NCBI RefSeq assembly: GCF_019654915.1
Contig: NZ_BPET01000008.1
Location: 1-64,000, forward strand
Reading direction: 5' to 3'
From: Shewanella sp. MBTL60-007
GTDB taxonomy: Bacteria; Pseudomonadota; Gammaproteobacteria; Enterobacterales; Shewanellaceae
DNA: 64,000 nt
Made by a program: the position numbers and the translations under genes
The notes under the pieces: model-generated
What the model saw: the letters and a program-made list of their open reading frames with translations, nothing else
The model's database searches: none
What the model was told of the DNA's origin: nothing
Shown here: piece by piece, positions 49,923 to 59,789 of the stretch
Numbering within the stretch: the first letter of the stretch is position 1
Layout: each line of letters opens with the position of its first letter

Positions 49923-50567
49923 ATGCATAAGCAGAATATGATTTTGCGTCATAAGTTGTTCGACCGCATCTGTCACTGGTTTGTGGTTGCCGCTGGTTTG
50001 GTGACGTTCCTAACAGGCTTTGCCTTTTTCTTCCCATCATTTCAATGGTTGGGTTCGATTGCAGGTACACCACAGATGGCGCGTTTTGTTCATCCGATTG
50101 CCGGTTTGCTGATGTGCTTACCGTTAATGCTGATGCTCGTGCGCTATTACCACCATAACAAGTGGGAAAAGAATGATCTGACATGGATGTTAGCCATTAA
50201 GGATGTGATGTTCGAGAACGAGGACAAGATCCCTGCTATCGGCCATTACAACCCAGGTCAAAAAGTGCTGTTTCGTACCTTCGTGGTGACCTCAATTGCA
50301 TTGACGATTACGGGCATCATGATGTGGCAGCCTTACTTTGCCCCTTATTTTGAAGCAAGCACTATCCAGTGGGCCATTTTGATTCACGCAATTTGCGCAG
50401 TGATCATGTTGATCTTTGTGATTGTGCATTTCTGGATGGCAACGTGGGTGGAAGGATCGGTTGCTGGCATGTTGTACGGCTACGTGTCGCGGGCTTGGTG
50501 TAAGAAGCATCACCCTAACATGCTAAATGATCCTGAATTAAAGACTAAAAAGCAGGAAAAACACTAA
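49923..50567 (+). CDS. fdnI: Formate dehydrogenase cytochrome b556 subunit
   Basis: The membrane quinone-reducing subunit, 214 residues (E. coli FdnI 217). Four membrane segments with His residues for two hemes are visible: in DRICHWFVV, in FVHPIAGLL, and in LIHAICAV and IVHFWMATWVEG. The ribosome binding site is AAGGAG. It reduces quinone with electrons from FdnH. Confidence 0.94.
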   Translation: MHKQNMILRHKLFDRICHWFVVAAGLVTFLTGFAFFFPSFQWLGSIAGTPQMARFVHPIAGLLMCLPLMLMLVRYYHHNKWEKNDLTWMLAIKDVMFENEDKIPAIGHYNPGQKVLFRTFVVTSIALTITGIMMWQPYFAPYFEASTIQWAILIHAICAVIMLIFVIVHFWMATWVEGSVAGMLYGYVSRAWCKKHHPNMLNDPELKTKKQEKH

Positions 50568-50569
50568 TT

Positions 50570-51541
50570 ATGAGCACAGCAATACTCGACGCTGAGAAAA
50601 TCTCTGGCCAGTCATTGGATATTAAGACCGTGATCCCAGCAGACCCAAAAGCCGTTTATCAATTTAGAGCACAGCGACTCGCTGAGCTAGCCGAGGAGTC
50701 AGGATTAGCAGAATACTTCGGCTTACTCGAGCAGTTAGTAATAGCTCAACAAAAGGTATCGGCACTCTATGGTGAGGCGGCAAAGAGCTGCTTTGGTCCA
50801 AAGCCAAAGTTAGATCTAAGCCAAGATAAGCCGATGGCACAGCAGCATTTTGAGTGGGGCAACTATTGGCAGTCGGTATTGCTGGAGCTGATTAGTGAGT
50901 TAATGCCAAAAGTCAGCACCGACTTACACTTAGTACTAAAGGAGTTAGCTAAGGCTAGAGCCGATGTGCTGCAAGGTTATGCCAAGTCTATGCTTAGCGG
51001 ACGCTTTGCCGAAGTGCCGGCGCAGTACAGCCTATTTATTTGGGCTGCACTGTCGGTGTACTGGTCACATTGGGCGGTAGAGGTGGCACAAGGATTAGCG
51101 GACGCGGCAGAGGCCCACAAACGATTATGTCCCGTTTGTGGAAGCCATCCTGTAGGCAGCGTGATCAAGGAAGAGCCACGTGCTGGACTGCGTTACCTGC
51201 ATTGCAGCTTGTGTGAAACCGAGTGGCATGAAGTGCGCGCCGAGTGCACTTCATGTGGTGAAAGCAAGGGCGTGTTCTTGTGGGCTGAAACCGAAACTAA
51301 TGCCGCAATTCGCGTTGAAAGCTGCGATACCTGTATGGGCTACACCAAGATGTTCTTTACCGACATCAACCCAAGACTAGAAGTAGCAGCAGACGACTTA
51401 GCGACCTTAGTGATGGACAGCCATTTGGTTGAGCAAGGATACAGCGCAACCACGGTGAATCCGCTGCTACTTGCTCATGAGCAAGAAGTAGAGCCTCAGC
51501 TAAGTGAAGAGCCTCAGCCTAAAGTCGGTGATATCCACTAG
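50570..51541 (+). CDS. fdhE: Formate dehydrogenase accessory protein FdhE
   Basis: A rubredoxin-like zinc/iron chaperone of 323 residues needed for formate dehydrogenase maturation; in E. coli it interacts with the catalytic subunit. Four CxxC motifs are in the C-terminal half: CPVC, CSLC, CTSC and CDTC. The N-terminal half is helical. It starts two bases after fdnI, so translation is coupled. Confidence 0.92.
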   Translation: MSTAILDAEKISGQSLDIKTVIPADPKAVYQFRAQRLAELAEESGLAEYFGLLEQLVIAQQKVSALYGEAAKSCFGPKPKLDLSQDKPMAQQHFEWGNYWQSVLLELISELMPKVSTDLHLVLKELAKARADVLQGYAKSMLSGRFAEVPAQYSLFIWAALSVYWSHWAVEVAQGLADAAEAHKRLCPVCGSHPVGSVIKEEPRAGLRYLHCSLCETEWHEVRAECTSCGESKGVFLWAETETNAAIRVESCDTCMGYTKMFFTDINPRLEVAADDLATLVMDSHLVEQGYSATTVNPLLLAHEQEVEPQLSEEPQPKVGDIH

Positions 51542-51578
51542 CCAGCTTTTACAAACAGGTAATAAGCAAGCCAACCAA

Positions 51579-51607
51579 GAGCCGCATTTCGGTGCGGCTC
51601 TTTTATT
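51579..51607 (+). terminator. Terminator or attenuator between fdhE and selA
   Basis: GAGCCGCA / TGCGGCTC hairpin followed by TTTTATT, 38 bases past fdhE. It could separate fdnGHI-fdhE from selAB or let only part of the transcripts through. Confidence 0.75.
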
Positions 51608-51650
51608 AAATCGATTCAATAAAATAACTAACACAACCAGACGAAGACCT

Positions 51651-53099
51651 ATGACTCAAGCTATCAACTCCACTCAAGCGCTATACCGTTGTTTACCAGC
51701 AATGGACAGCTTGCTACTGATACCTCAAGTGATGAGTTTTATCGACCAGCAGGGTAAGCCCTGGGTTAAATCCTTATTGGCACAAATGCTTCAAGATGCA
51801 CGCCAGCAAATAGCAAAGAACCAAAGTTTGCCAAGCTGGTGCTTGGACTCAAGTCATGTCGCTGAAGAGTTAGCTGGTCGTATTGTTTGTGCTCAGCGCC
51901 AAAGTATGACCCCAGTGATCAACTTAACTGGCACTATATTACACACCAACCTTGGGCGCTCGCAGATGTGTGAAGCGGCAATCGCTGCCGTGACTGGGGT
52001 GATGCGCAGCCCTGTGCCGCTTGAGTTTGATATGGGGCAGGGAAAACGCGGCCACCGTGACAGCGCAATCTCAGCATTGATTCATGAGCTAACGGGCGCA
52101 GACAGTTGCTGCATCGTCAATAATAACGCTGCCGCTGTGCTACTTATGCTTGCCGCAACTTCGGCAGGTAAAGAGGTTATTGTTTCTCGTGGTGAGCTGG
52201 TGGAGATAGGCGGTGCGTTTCGTATTCCCGACATAATGGCACAGGCGGGTTGTAAGCTGGTAGAGGTCGGTTGCACTAACCGTACCCATCTTAAAGATTA
52301 CGCCGCAGCGATTAGTGAAAATACCGCCGCAATAATGAAGGTACACACCAGTAACTATCATATCTCTGGTTTTACTAAGGCCACCGAAGAGGCCGAGCTA
52401 GCGGCATTGTGTAAAGCGCGCGGCATCGCGCTTATCTCAGATCTCGGCAGTGGTGCGCTTACTGACTTATCGCGCTTTGGTTTGTCAAAAGAGCCGATGC
52501 CGCAGCAGATGCTTAAGGATGGCGTCAATCTGGTGAGCTTTTCTGGCGACAAACTGCTAGGCGGGCCGCAAGCGGGCTTAGTGGTCGGCGATGCGGAGTT
52601 AATCGCTAAGCTGCAAGCCCATCCGTTAAAACGCGCACTGCGCTGCGATAAAATGACCTTGGCAGCACTCGAAGCCACGCTTATGCAGTATCGCAATCCT
52701 GAGGCGCTAGATACTCAGCTACCCATCTTTAGAAAGTTATCAAGGTCAAAGGCTGAACTTGAACAGCTTGCGCACCACTTAGTGGCGGCTTGTACCCCAT
52801 TTCACCCCCTATTTGAAGTGAGGTCACAGGCTAGTCAAACCCAAGTCGGAAGTGGCTCTCAGCCTGATGTGTTGCTGGATTCGGTATCAGTTTGCTTTAC
52901 TGCGAAACCGGAGAGTCAACTAAGCCTACAGCAACTCGATAGCCACTTTAAAGCGGCTGAGATCCCGATCATCGGCCGCATTACTGCTAACCAGCTTTGG
53001 CTCGATCTACGTGGCAGCGATAACGACCAGCAGCTAGCGCGGGTATTGACGCAGGTAGGCAAGACGGTCGCAGCGATGAGCTTGGGAGGCTGCCAATGA
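51651..53099 (+). CDS. selA: L-seryl-tRNA(Sec) selenium transferase
   Basis: The pyridoxal-phosphate enzyme that converts seryl-tRNA(Sec) to selenocysteyl-tRNA(Sec) with selenophosphate, 482 residues (E. coli 463). VINLTGTILHTNLGRS and LEFDMGQGKRGHRD are family signatures, and the cofactor lysine is in SFSGDKLLGGPQAG. The frame is open upstream into fdhE, but the ATG at 51651 gives the usual start. It overlaps selB by four bases (ATGA). Confidence 0.95.
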   Translation: MTQAINSTQALYRCLPAMDSLLLIPQVMSFIDQQGKPWVKSLLAQMLQDARQQIAKNQSLPSWCLDSSHVAEELAGRIVCAQRQSMTPVINLTGTILHTNLGRSQMCEAAIAAVTGVMRSPVPLEFDMGQGKRGHRDSAISALIHELTGADSCCIVNNNAAAVLLMLAATSAGKEVIVSRGELVEIGGAFRIPDIMAQAGCKLVEVGCTNRTHLKDYAAAISENTAAIMKVHTSNYHISGFTKATEEAELAALCKARGIALISDLGSGALTDLSRFGLSKEPMPQQMLKDGVNLVSFSGDKLLGGPQAGLVVGDAELIAKLQAHPLKRALRCDKMTLAALEATLMQYRNPEALDTQLPIFRKLSRSKAELEQLAHHLVAACTPFHPLFEVRSQASQTQVGSGSQPDVLLDSVSVCFTAKPESQLSLQQLDSHFKAAEIPIIGRITANQLWLDLRGSDNDQQLARVLTQVGKTVAAMSLGGCQ

Positions 53100-55000
53100 T
53101 TATCGTTACCGCAGGCCATGTGGATCACGGAAAAACCAGCTTAATTCAAGCGCTAACAGGCACTGATGCCGACCGTTTACCGGAAGAGAAACAGCGCGGC
53201 ATGACCATAGAGCTGGGTTACGCCTTTATGGATTTAGTCGATGGTGAGCGTCTAGCCTTTGTCGATGTACCGGGCCATAGCAAGTTTATCAATACCATGT
53301 TGGCAGGGGTGAGCTGCGCCAAACATGCGCTATTGATCATCGCCTGTGACGATGGCGTGATGCCACAAACCCACGAGCATTTAGGCATCTTGCAGCTGCT
53401 TAATCTCGACCATCTCATCGTAGTGCTGACTAAGCAAGATAAGGTGGATAACGCTAGAGTTGATGTGGTCAAACATCAAGTCAGCGAACTGTTGGGGCAG
53501 TATCAAAGAACGAGTCCTATCTATGTGGTATCGGCGCAGAGCGGGGTTGGCATTGATGAGCTAAATCTTGCTATTAGACAGCTGGCCGAAGCCCAAACTA
53601 AAACGCTAAATCAAGTAAGTCCTGAGTCTAGCTTTCGCATGGCGATCGATAGAGCCTTCAGCGTGAAAGGAGCTGGCCTTGTTGTCACAGGTACTGTGAT
53701 TAGTGGCCAAGTGAGTCAGGGACAGAACCTCTATCTTTCGGGACAGCGCAAACCAGTAAAAGTTAGAACCCTGCATAGCCAAGGCCGATCGAGTGAGCAG
53801 GCACATCATTGCCAACGCGTGGCACTAAATCTAACTGGAGTTGACCAGCATCGCGGTGCTCTGCGCGGCGATTGGTTAACCGCGCTTGAGCCGATAGCTC
53901 CGCCTAAGGTGATTTGTGGCGTATTTGAATCCTGCTCTTCATTCAAGCATTGGCAAAGCGTACAAGTGCACCTAGGAAATAGTCATACCACGGCACGTAT
54001 AGGTGTGTTGCAGAGCCTTGCTGACGGTAAGACCTTGGTGGAATTGCAGTGTGAGCTGCCACTTCATTGTGTTGAACAAGACCGAATCATAGTGCGAGAC
54101 GCGGCAGCAAGAACCACCCTAGGTGCGCTGCGCGTGCTAGATATCAATCCGCCAAAACGCGGTAAGCGTAGCCCCGAGCGTTTGGCTTATTTAGAAGCAT
54201 TAACAGAGTGCACTTCAATAAAATGCAGCTTACAGGTTCAAATGCAGAATCACTGCGTTGAGAAGTCTGGGTTCATGTGGGCCAATCAGTTAACGGAGCG
54301 CACTCCGCTATTAGCAGATAGGCGTCTGCTAGAGCTTGATGGTTACCTGCTATCTCAGACGCTAAATCGGCAGATTGAGACTCAACTATTAACCCTAGTG
54401 GAAGATTATCATCAGGCATCCCCGGAGCTGCTTGGTCTAAGCATTAACCGTCTACAGCGCATGACCCATGGGCAATACCCTTTACCTGTGCTACTCAAAC
54501 TGACTGATAGTCTGCGTGAGCAGCAACGGCTACAGAGCACTCGCGGCCTGTTGCACCTGCCGAGGCATAGCTTGAGCTTATCGGAGCATGAGCAACAGCT
54601 CTGGCTCAGTATTAAACAATTGATGTTGGCAGCAAATGGCCCGTTATGGTCATCGGATCTGGCTAAGCAGCTTAATGTAGAGCTCACAAGCATACGGGCA
54701 CTGTGCCGTAAGCTGATTCAATTAGGTTATTTATCCGCCATTATTAAAGACCGCTTTATGTTAACTGAACGCCTTTATTTTTACGCGGATGTTATTAGGC
54801 AGCAAATTAATATACGTGGCGAATTAAAAACCGCTGATTTTAATTCAATGATTAAGTTAGGCCGCAAGGCCAGCATTCAATTGTTGGAGTTTTATGACCG
54901 CAGTGGATTAACCTGGAGAAAGAAAAAGGATAATTCGAGAGTCATTCGAGATAGCAGCATATTTATAACGAGTGATTTGGCGGAAGAACATAGGAGTTGA
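53096..55000 (+). CDS. selB: Selenocysteine-specific elongation factor SelB
   Basis: A GTPase of 634 residues (E. coli 614) that carries selenocysteyl-tRNA to UGA codons marked by SECIS. The G domain has [18 protein letters not shown] and TKQD; beta barrels follow; the C-terminal winged helices (about 390-634) bind the SECIS RNA. The last six codons (AEEHRS-stop) lie inside the complement of selC: the last 23 bases of this gene are the complement of the acceptor end of tRNA-Sec. Confidence 0.95.
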   Translation: MIIVTAGHVDHGKTSLIQALTGTDADRLPEEKQRGMTIELGYAFMDLVDGERLAFVDVPGHSKFINTMLAGVSCAKHALLIIACDDGVMPQTHEHLGILQLLNLDHLIVVLTKQDKVDNARVDVVKHQVSELLGQYQRTSPIYVVSAQSGVGIDELNLAIRQLAEAQTKTLNQVSPESSFRMAIDRAFSVKGAGLVVTGTVISGQVSQGQNLYLSGQRKPVKVRTLHSQGRSSEQAHHCQRVALNLTGVDQHRGALRGDWLTALEPIAPPKVICGVFESCSSFKHWQSVQVHLGNSHTTARIGVLQSLADGKTLVELQCELPLHCVEQDRIIVRDAAARTTLGALRVLDINPPKRGKRSPERLAYLEALTECTSIKCSLQVQMQNHCVEKSGFMWANQLTERTPLLADRRLLELDGYLLSQTLNRQIETQLLTLVEDYHQASPELLGLSINRLQRMTHGQYPLPVLLKLTDSLREQQRLQSTRGLLHLPRHSLSLSEHEQQLWLSIKQLMLAANGPLWSSDLAKQLNVELTSIRALCRKLIQLGYLSAIIKDRFMLTERLYFYADVIRQQINIRGELKTADFNSMIKLGRKASIQLLEFYDRSGLTWRKKKDNSRVIRDSSIFITSDLAEEHRS

Positions 55001-55072
55001 ACCTACCCGGGACTGCTGGCAGCCCCACCTGGATTTGAAATCCAGACGTTTCACCGGAAACGACGTTCTTCC
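54978..55072 (-). tRNA. selC: Selenocysteine tRNA (anticodon UCA)
   Basis: The minus strand reads as a 95-base selenocysteine tRNA, including the encoded CCA at 54978-54980. The acceptor arms are GGAAGAAC and GTTCTTCC, with G as the discriminator base. The anticodon stem is CTGGA / TCCAG around loop TTTCAAA (anticodon UCA). A long variable arm and GGTTCAACTCC T-arm are present, with 8-bp acceptor stem. It overlaps the 3' end of selB by 23 bases on the opposite strand. Confidence 0.95.
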
Positions 55073-55087
55073 GTATCACTTGCGGAG

Positions 55088-55116
55088 ATAATAGATAATT
55101 GTGTTTGGCTAAACAA
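55088..55116 (-). promoter_or_regulatory. Promoter of selC
   Basis: Minus strand: TTGTTT (55111-55116), 17 bases, TATTAT (55088-55093). It predicts a start about 9 bases upstream of the mature tRNA 5' end. The tRNA thus has its own promoter reading towards selB. Confidence 0.6.
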
Positions 55117-55220
55117 TATCGGTCGATTTCAAACTTTATTAAATGTGAATCCAAATACCATTTATCGATATTGATATCGTTGAGTGGGACATTATTTACC
55201 AGAACAAATGGAACAACGCT

Positions 55221-56084
55221 ATGACGGAACTTGTGTGTGGCTTAAATAATATTACCGAGCAGACTTCAGTCACTTGTTTTCGTAATGACAGAGAACAAGT
55301 ATTAATAGAAACGGTCGCGAAAGAAGTGAGAGTCGCGCTGATCTATAATGGTATTTCTCATGTGGTGATGATGGCCTGCCCAACGGCATTAAGAGAGTTC
55401 GCCATCGGCTTTAGTTTGTCTGAGTCCATTATCGAAAGCGTACGCGATATCCGTTCTATTGAGATTGAAACCATTGCCACTGGTGTACTGGTACATATAG
55501 AAGTGTCTCAACGCTGTTTTATGCAGTTAAAAGCGCATCGCCGTAGTCTTGCAGGGCGCACAGGCTGTGGCCTTTGCGGCATAGAACAGATAGAGCAAAC
55601 GGTTAAACCGATTGTAAAAGTCACAGGGAATGAAAAGTTTAATCTAAACAGTTTAAAAACAGCACTAGGTAACCTACATAAGCATCAAAGTGCATTTAAT
55701 TTGACCGGTGCCACACATGCCGCTGCCATGTTGTCGGCAGAAGGTGATATTATGTGCTGCTTCGAAGATGTTGGCCGCCATGTAGCCCTCGATAAATTAA
55801 TTGGTCATATCAGCTTTGATAATCAGACTCGTCAGTCGGCCTTGTTATTAACCAGTCGAGCCAGTTTTGAAATGGTACAAAAAGCCGCCATTTCAAATAT
55901 TAGTATTATATTTGCAATTTCTTCTGCAACTTCGTTAGCGATTGATATCGCGAACAGGTCGAATATTACCTTGGTTGGGTTTTGTCGTGAAAATAGAGTG
56001 ACGATCTATACTCATCCTGAAAGGTTGTATTTATGTAATAAAACACTAAGTAATGTTGTAAATAATAGCTTGGCTGTAATCTAG
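55221..56084 (+). CDS. fdhD: Formate dehydrogenase accessory sulfurtransferase FdhD
   Basis: A 287-residue protein that passes sulfur from IscS to the molybdenum cofactor of formate dehydrogenase, needed for activity. The reactive cysteines lie in the CGLC motif (GRTGCGLCGIE, about residues 116-119). The C-terminal half, with FEDVGRHVALDKLIG, is typical. It is convergent with nothing; it shares direction with the fdn genes and follows selC. Confidence 0.94.
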   Translation: MTELVCGLNNITEQTSVTCFRNDREQVLIETVAKEVRVALIYNGISHVVMMACPTALREFAIGFSLSESIIESVRDIRSIEIETIATGVLVHIEVSQRCFMQLKAHRRSLAGRTGCGLCGIEQIEQTVKPIVKVTGNEKFNLNSLKTALGNLHKHQSAFNLTGATHAAAMLSAEGDIMCCFEDVGRHVALDKLIGHISFDNQTRQSALLLTSRASFEMVQKAAISNISIIFAISSATSLAIDIANRSNITLVGFCRENRVTIYTHPERLYLCNKTLSNVVNNSLAVI

Positions 56085-56125
56085 TTAAGTGTGTTATCTC
56101 AGTAATTAATGTGTTTTAACTTTTG

Positions 56126-56204
56126 GCCCTTAAATTATTTACTTAGATTAAGGGCTGCATTTAAGTGCTTAATTTAAGCGTTTGACTCAATTGCTTAAAT
56201 TAAG
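56126..56204 (+). terminator. Inverted repeats after fdhD, probable terminator
   Basis: Two hairpins: GCCCTTAA / TTAAGGGC (56126-56155) and a perfect 12-bp CTTAATTTAAGC / GCTTAAATTAAG (56168-56204), followed by TGTTTTATTTAATTTT. The second with its T-rich tail is a likely terminator, which implies a separate promoter for yedE. Confidence 0.6.
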
Positions 56205-56244
56205 TGTTTTATTTAATTTTCATGCTAGTTGGTAAAGTTTAAAT

Positions 56245-57510
56245 ATGTGGTTAACGTTTAAAAATCAGTTTTTTATTAAATTCTGGTCGCCTTTTGCCGC
56301 CGTTATTGCGGCAGGTATTTTGTCGACCTATTTTTTTGGTCTTACCGGTTCTTTGTGGGCGGTAACTGGCGAATTTACTCGCTGGGGTGGTCATGTACTG
56401 CAGTGGTTTGGGGCTGAGCCGGAAACTTGGCAGTACTTTAAGATTATCGGCCTTAATGGCACACCGCTGGATCGTGTTGGTGGCGTGATGATTATCGGTA
56501 TGTTTGGTGGGTGTTTGGCTGCGGTATTGTGGGCCAACAACATGAAGCTGCGCATGCCAAGTTCCAAAAAGCGTATTGCACAGGCACTAATTGGCGGCAT
56601 GATCGCAGGCTTTGGTGCGCGTTTGGCAATGGGATGCAACTTAGCGGCCTTCTTCACCGGTATTCCGCAGTTTACGCTACATGCATGGATTTTTGCCTTT
56701 GCAGCAGCGGCAGGCACCTACATTGGCGCTAAGATCACCTTGCTACCGTTTTTCCGCTCAACCGCCAAGGTTAAGCTTGGTGGCTTGAAGAAAATAGCTA
56801 AACCCAATCCGAATCAAGTGCAGAATCGCTTTCGCTTAGGGTGGGTAGTGTTTGCTGCCATGATCGCGGCTTCATTCTATATTATGCAAAGCTCGACCAA
56901 GTTGGGTATAGCTATGTTCATGGGAATTATCTTTGGTTTATTGATTGAACGGGCGCAGATCTGCTTTACCTCGGCGTTTAGAGATATGTGGATCACTGGT
57001 CGCACCCATATGGCTAAGGCGATTATCTTAGGCATGGCGGTGAGTGTTATCGGTATTTACAGCTATGTGCAGCTAGGTATGACTCCCAAAACCCTATGGG
57101 CTGGCCCGAATGCGGTGATTGGTGGCTTACTGTTTGGTATCGGTATTGTGATTGCTGGTGGCTGTGAAACAGGCTGGATGTACCGTGCCTTAGAAGGTCA
57201 GGTACACTTTTGGTGGGTGGGTATTGGTAATATCCTTGGCGCAACCATACTGGCCTACTATTGGGATGTGGTGGCCGCGCCATTGGCGACTAGCTGGGAT
57301 AAGGTCAACTTACTGGATGTGTTTGGGCCACTAGGGGGCTTAGGTGTGACTTATCTATTACTGGGCTTATCCTTGGTGCTGATTTTAGTCTGGGAGCAAC
57401 GCTTCTTTAATAAGCAGAAGAGTGAGCAACAAGCGCTGGCTGCAAAGCTTGCTGAGTTAAAGGTAGCGCCTGTGGCTACAGTTACAGCAACATCAGCCAC
57501 ACAAGCTTAA
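56245..57510 (+). CDS. yedE: Selenium metabolism membrane protein YedE/FdhT
   Basis: A polytopic YeeE/YedE-family protein, 421 residues, with about ten membrane segments. Conserved cysteine motifs are GMIAGFGARLAMGCN and IAGGCETGWMYRALEG. The family includes thiosulfate transporters, but the subgroup paired with YedF occurs with selenium use, and FdhT of Campylobacter is needed for formate dehydrogenase. Its position beside sel and fdh genes supports a role in selenium (or selenite/sulfur) uptake; the transported molecule is not shown. The tail is Ala-rich. Confidence 0.85.
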   Translation: MWLTFKNQFFIKFWSPFAAVIAAGILSTYFFGLTGSLWAVTGEFTRWGGHVLQWFGAEPETWQYFKIIGLNGTPLDRVGGVMIIGMFGGCLAAVLWANNMKLRMPSSKKRIAQALIGGMIAGFGARLAMGCNLAAFFTGIPQFTLHAWIFAFAAAAGTYIGAKITLLPFFRSTAKVKLGGLKKIAKPNPNQVQNRFRLGWVVFAAMIAASFYIMQSSTKLGIAMFMGIIFGLLIERAQICFTSAFRDMWITGRTHMAKAIILGMAVSVIGIYSYVQLGMTPKTLWAGPNAVIGGLLFGIGIVIAGGCETGWMYRALEGQVHFWWVGIGNILGATILAYYWDVVAAPLATSWDKVNLLDVFGPLGGLGVTYLLLGLSLVLILVWEQRFFNKQKSEQQALAAKLAELKVAPVATVTATSATQA

Positions 57511-57597
57511 AAATCAGCTAAAAAAATAGCGAATTGATTCATTTGTTTTATATTCGGCTCAAGCCAATTGAGTCGACGTTTTGCTGAGGAGCATAGT

Positions 57598-57834
57598 ATG
57601 ACAGCATCTATCGTACCTGATTACAATTTAGAGATTTACGGTGAGCCTTGTCCTTATCCTGCGGTTGCTACGCTTGAAGCGATGCAGTCACTAAAAACGG
57701 GCGAAGTATTGGAAGTGATCACCGATTGCTCGCAGTCGATTAACAACATTCCTAATGACGCAAAGAACCATGGCTATGAAGTTTTAGACATTAGCCAACA
57801 GGGCGTCATGCTACGTTATTTGCTTAAGAAATAA
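57598..57834 (+). CDS. yedF: Sulfurtransferase-like selenium metabolism protein YedF (TusA family)
   Basis: A 78-residue TusA-fold protein with the CPYP motif (Cys near residue 18), the sulfur or selenium carrier site. The ATG at 57598 has a strong ribosome binding site (GAGGAG); the frame extends 30 bases upstream without support. It follows yedE by 87 bases, the common yedEF pair. It probably takes selenium from the YedE route towards selenophosphate; that is inference. Confidence 0.88.
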   Translation: MTASIVPDYNLEIYGEPCPYPAVATLEAMQSLKTGEVLEVITDCSQSINNIPNDAKNHGYEVLDISQQGVMLRYLLKK

Positions 57835-57881
57835 GTTAAAAGCTAATTGAAAAAGTAGTTTTTCGTCGATTTAAGAGCAAT

Positions 57882-57910
57882 AAAAAAGGCACTCAATGAG
57901 TGCCTTTTTT
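57882..57910 (+). terminator. Bidirectional terminator between yedF and yebC
   Basis: Hairpin GGCACTC / GAGTGCC with A run before and T run after, between two converging genes; it can work on both strands. Confidence 0.92.
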
Positions 57911-57941
57911 GCTGACTAGCGTTTCGCGAGTCATTAAAACG

Positions 57942-58670
57942 TTACTGTGGAAGTTCTGCGTTGTGGTAAACGTTCTGTACGTCGTCACAATCTTCAAGTG
58001 CAGCAAGGAACTTCTCAAACTGCTCAATCTCTTCTGGATCGGTGATAGCAGTCATAGTCTGCGGCACGAAAGTAATCTCTTCCATTACATAGTCAGTGTC
58101 TTCCGGTAGCTCAGCCGCTAATGCAGTTTTTACTTTGAAGAACTCTGTGTGTGGTGCATAGACACTGATCATACCATCTTCAAGCTCAACGTCTGTTACA
58201 TCAACGTCAGCCATCATTAGCATTTCAAGGATGGCATCTTCGTCATCGCCAGCAAATACGAATACGGCTTGATGATCGAACATGTGGCCAACAGTGCCTG
58301 GGCCACCTAATTTGGCATCGTTTTTAACGAATGCTTGACGAACTTCGGTAAAAGTACGCTTGCCGTTGTCTGTTAGACAGTCAGCAATCACCATACAACC
58401 GCCAGGACCAAAACCTTCATAACGTGCAGTTTCGTAGTCTTCGCCACCACCGCCTTTGGCTTTATCAATTGCGCGCTCAATAACATGTGCTGGCACTTGA
58501 TCTTTCTTAGCCTTGTTAATCATTTGACGAAGTGCAAGGTTGCCATCGGGATCGAAACCACCATTCTTGGCACAAACATAGATCTCTTTTCCGTATCTAG
58601 AATAGAGTCTCGTTTTTTGCCCAGCAGTTTTCGCCATGGATTCTTTGCGGTTTTGGTATGCTCTGCCCAT
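57942..58670 (-). CDS. YebC/PmpR-family protein, YeeN-like
   Basis: A 242-residue member of the YebC/TACO1 family, closer to the YeeN branch (start [14 protein letters not shown], then [16 protein letters not shown]). Members have been described as transcription regulators and, more recently, as translation factors. The core [18 protein letters not shown] and [10 protein letters not shown] stretches are diagnostic. A GTG lies 15 bases further upstream, but the ATG at 58670 fits the family start. Confidence 0.9.
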   Translation of the reverse strand: MGRAYQNRKESMAKTAGQKTRLYSRYGKEIYVCAKNGGFDPDGNLALRQMINKAKKDQVPAHVIERAIDKAKGGGGEDYETARYEGFGPGGCMVIADCLTDNGKRTFTEVRQAFVKNDAKLGGPGTVGHMFDHQAVFVFAGDDEDAILEMLMMADVDVTDVELEDGMISVYAPHTEFFKVKTALAAELPEDTDYVMEEITFVPQTMTAITDPEEIEQFEKFLAALEDCDDVQNVYHNAELPQ

Positions 58671-58850
58671 CTTGATCTTTCTCACTAAGCTTCAAAAATT
58701 GCCAGCAATGTTAGCAGCTTTATCAAAACAAATCAGGTACAGGCCTTTAAAAATGCTAAACGCTGCTAATAATTTCGCTTTATAGCAGTAACTATGTAGC
58801 TTAAAGCAGGTTAGTTTAGTGCTTTATCTCGTCTTAGCCGCTGTAGTGCG

Positions 58851-59741
58851 CTATTGATTAAAGGATTCTATAAGGGTCTCTATAGTTTGCTTGATAAGTA
58901 GTGGCGGAGTGCGACCAAAATCATGGAGGGCATAAACAGCATTGAGTGGGCATTGGTGTGTCGGCATCAGTTCAACTAGCGATGATTCTTGCTCAAACAC
59001 AAAGTCAGGTAATAAGGCTACACCTAAGCCGGCTTTAGCCAGCGAAAGTACCGCAGAGGAAGTGTCAGCATAGCGATTGGCGGTAAAATTTAACTTTAGT
59101 GTATTGGTCGCTAGCGTATCGAGTTTGGGCTGCAGGTTATGTTCGATATTTTGCCCTTGCCAAGAATTAGCTATGTAGTCTAGGGCCTGCCATTGCCCAT
59201 CGGCCAATTGTTGCTTGTATTGCTCAATAAAGGCAGGAGTTGCGCATAACACATCTCGGAATTGGCCAATTTTTCGCTGTATTAAGTTGCTCGAAGTGAG
59301 CTTTCCTACTCGAACGGCAATATCAACATCTTGGCCTAACAGGTCGATGCGGCGGTCTTGTACTTGAATGCTTGGCCTTATCATTGGGTTTCCATGACAC
59401 AATGTAGCGATAGCGGGAGCAATGATGCCATCGACTAAGGCGTGGGGAGAGCTGATTTTTATCGGGCCTGCCAGCTTGTCTGCCGTTTCTCTGGCTTCTT
59501 GCCAAGCGAGGGTTGAGATATCCCCTAACTCACGGCAGCGCAGATAGAAATCTTTACCAGCAGGTGTGAGTTGTTGTCTGCGAGTCGTTCTGTGGAGTAG
59601 TTGGACGCCAACAGCAAGCTCTAATGCTTTTAGATGATGACTGATAACCGATTTAGACAGTTCGAGCCGATCGGCTGCTGCACTGATAGAGCCACTATCG
59701 ACTATTTGTTTAAAGATGGCCATATGTCGTAGATGATCCAT
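58851..59741 (-). CDS. LysR-family transcriptional regulator
   Basis: A 296-residue regulator with an N-terminal winged helix (IVDSGSISAAADRLELSKSVISHHL) and a C-terminal substrate-binding domain (about 90-290). It is divergent from the SnoaL-like gene, with a dyad in the 140-base gap, so that gene is its likely target. The effector is unknown. It resembles the CrgA/AaeR-type subgroup. Confidence 0.88.
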   Translation of the reverse strand: MDHLRHMAIFKQIVDSGSISAAADRLELSKSVISHHLKALELAVGVQLLHRTTRRQQLTPAGKDFYLRCRELGDISTLAWQEARETADKLAGPIKISSPHALVDGIIAPAIATLCHGNPMIRPSIQVQDRRIDLLGQDVDIAVRVGKLTSSNLIQRKIGQFRDVLCATPAFIEQYKQQLADGQWQALDYIANSWQGQNIEHNLQPKLDTLATNTLKLNFTANRYADTSSAVLSLAKAGLGVALLPDFVFEQESSLVELMPTHQCPLNAVYALHDFGRTPPLLIKQTIETLIESFNQ

Positions 59742-59770
59742 AGTATTTTACCTGAGCGAGCCTTCTCTAT

Positions 59771-59789
59771 TGTTCTGTTATATTGAACA
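59771..59789. promoter_or_regulatory. Candidate LysR-type operator
   Basis: Dyad TGTTC-N9-GAACA in the divergent promoter region between the LysR gene and the SnoaL-like gene, containing the T-N11-A pattern of LysR regulators. Confidence 0.5.
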
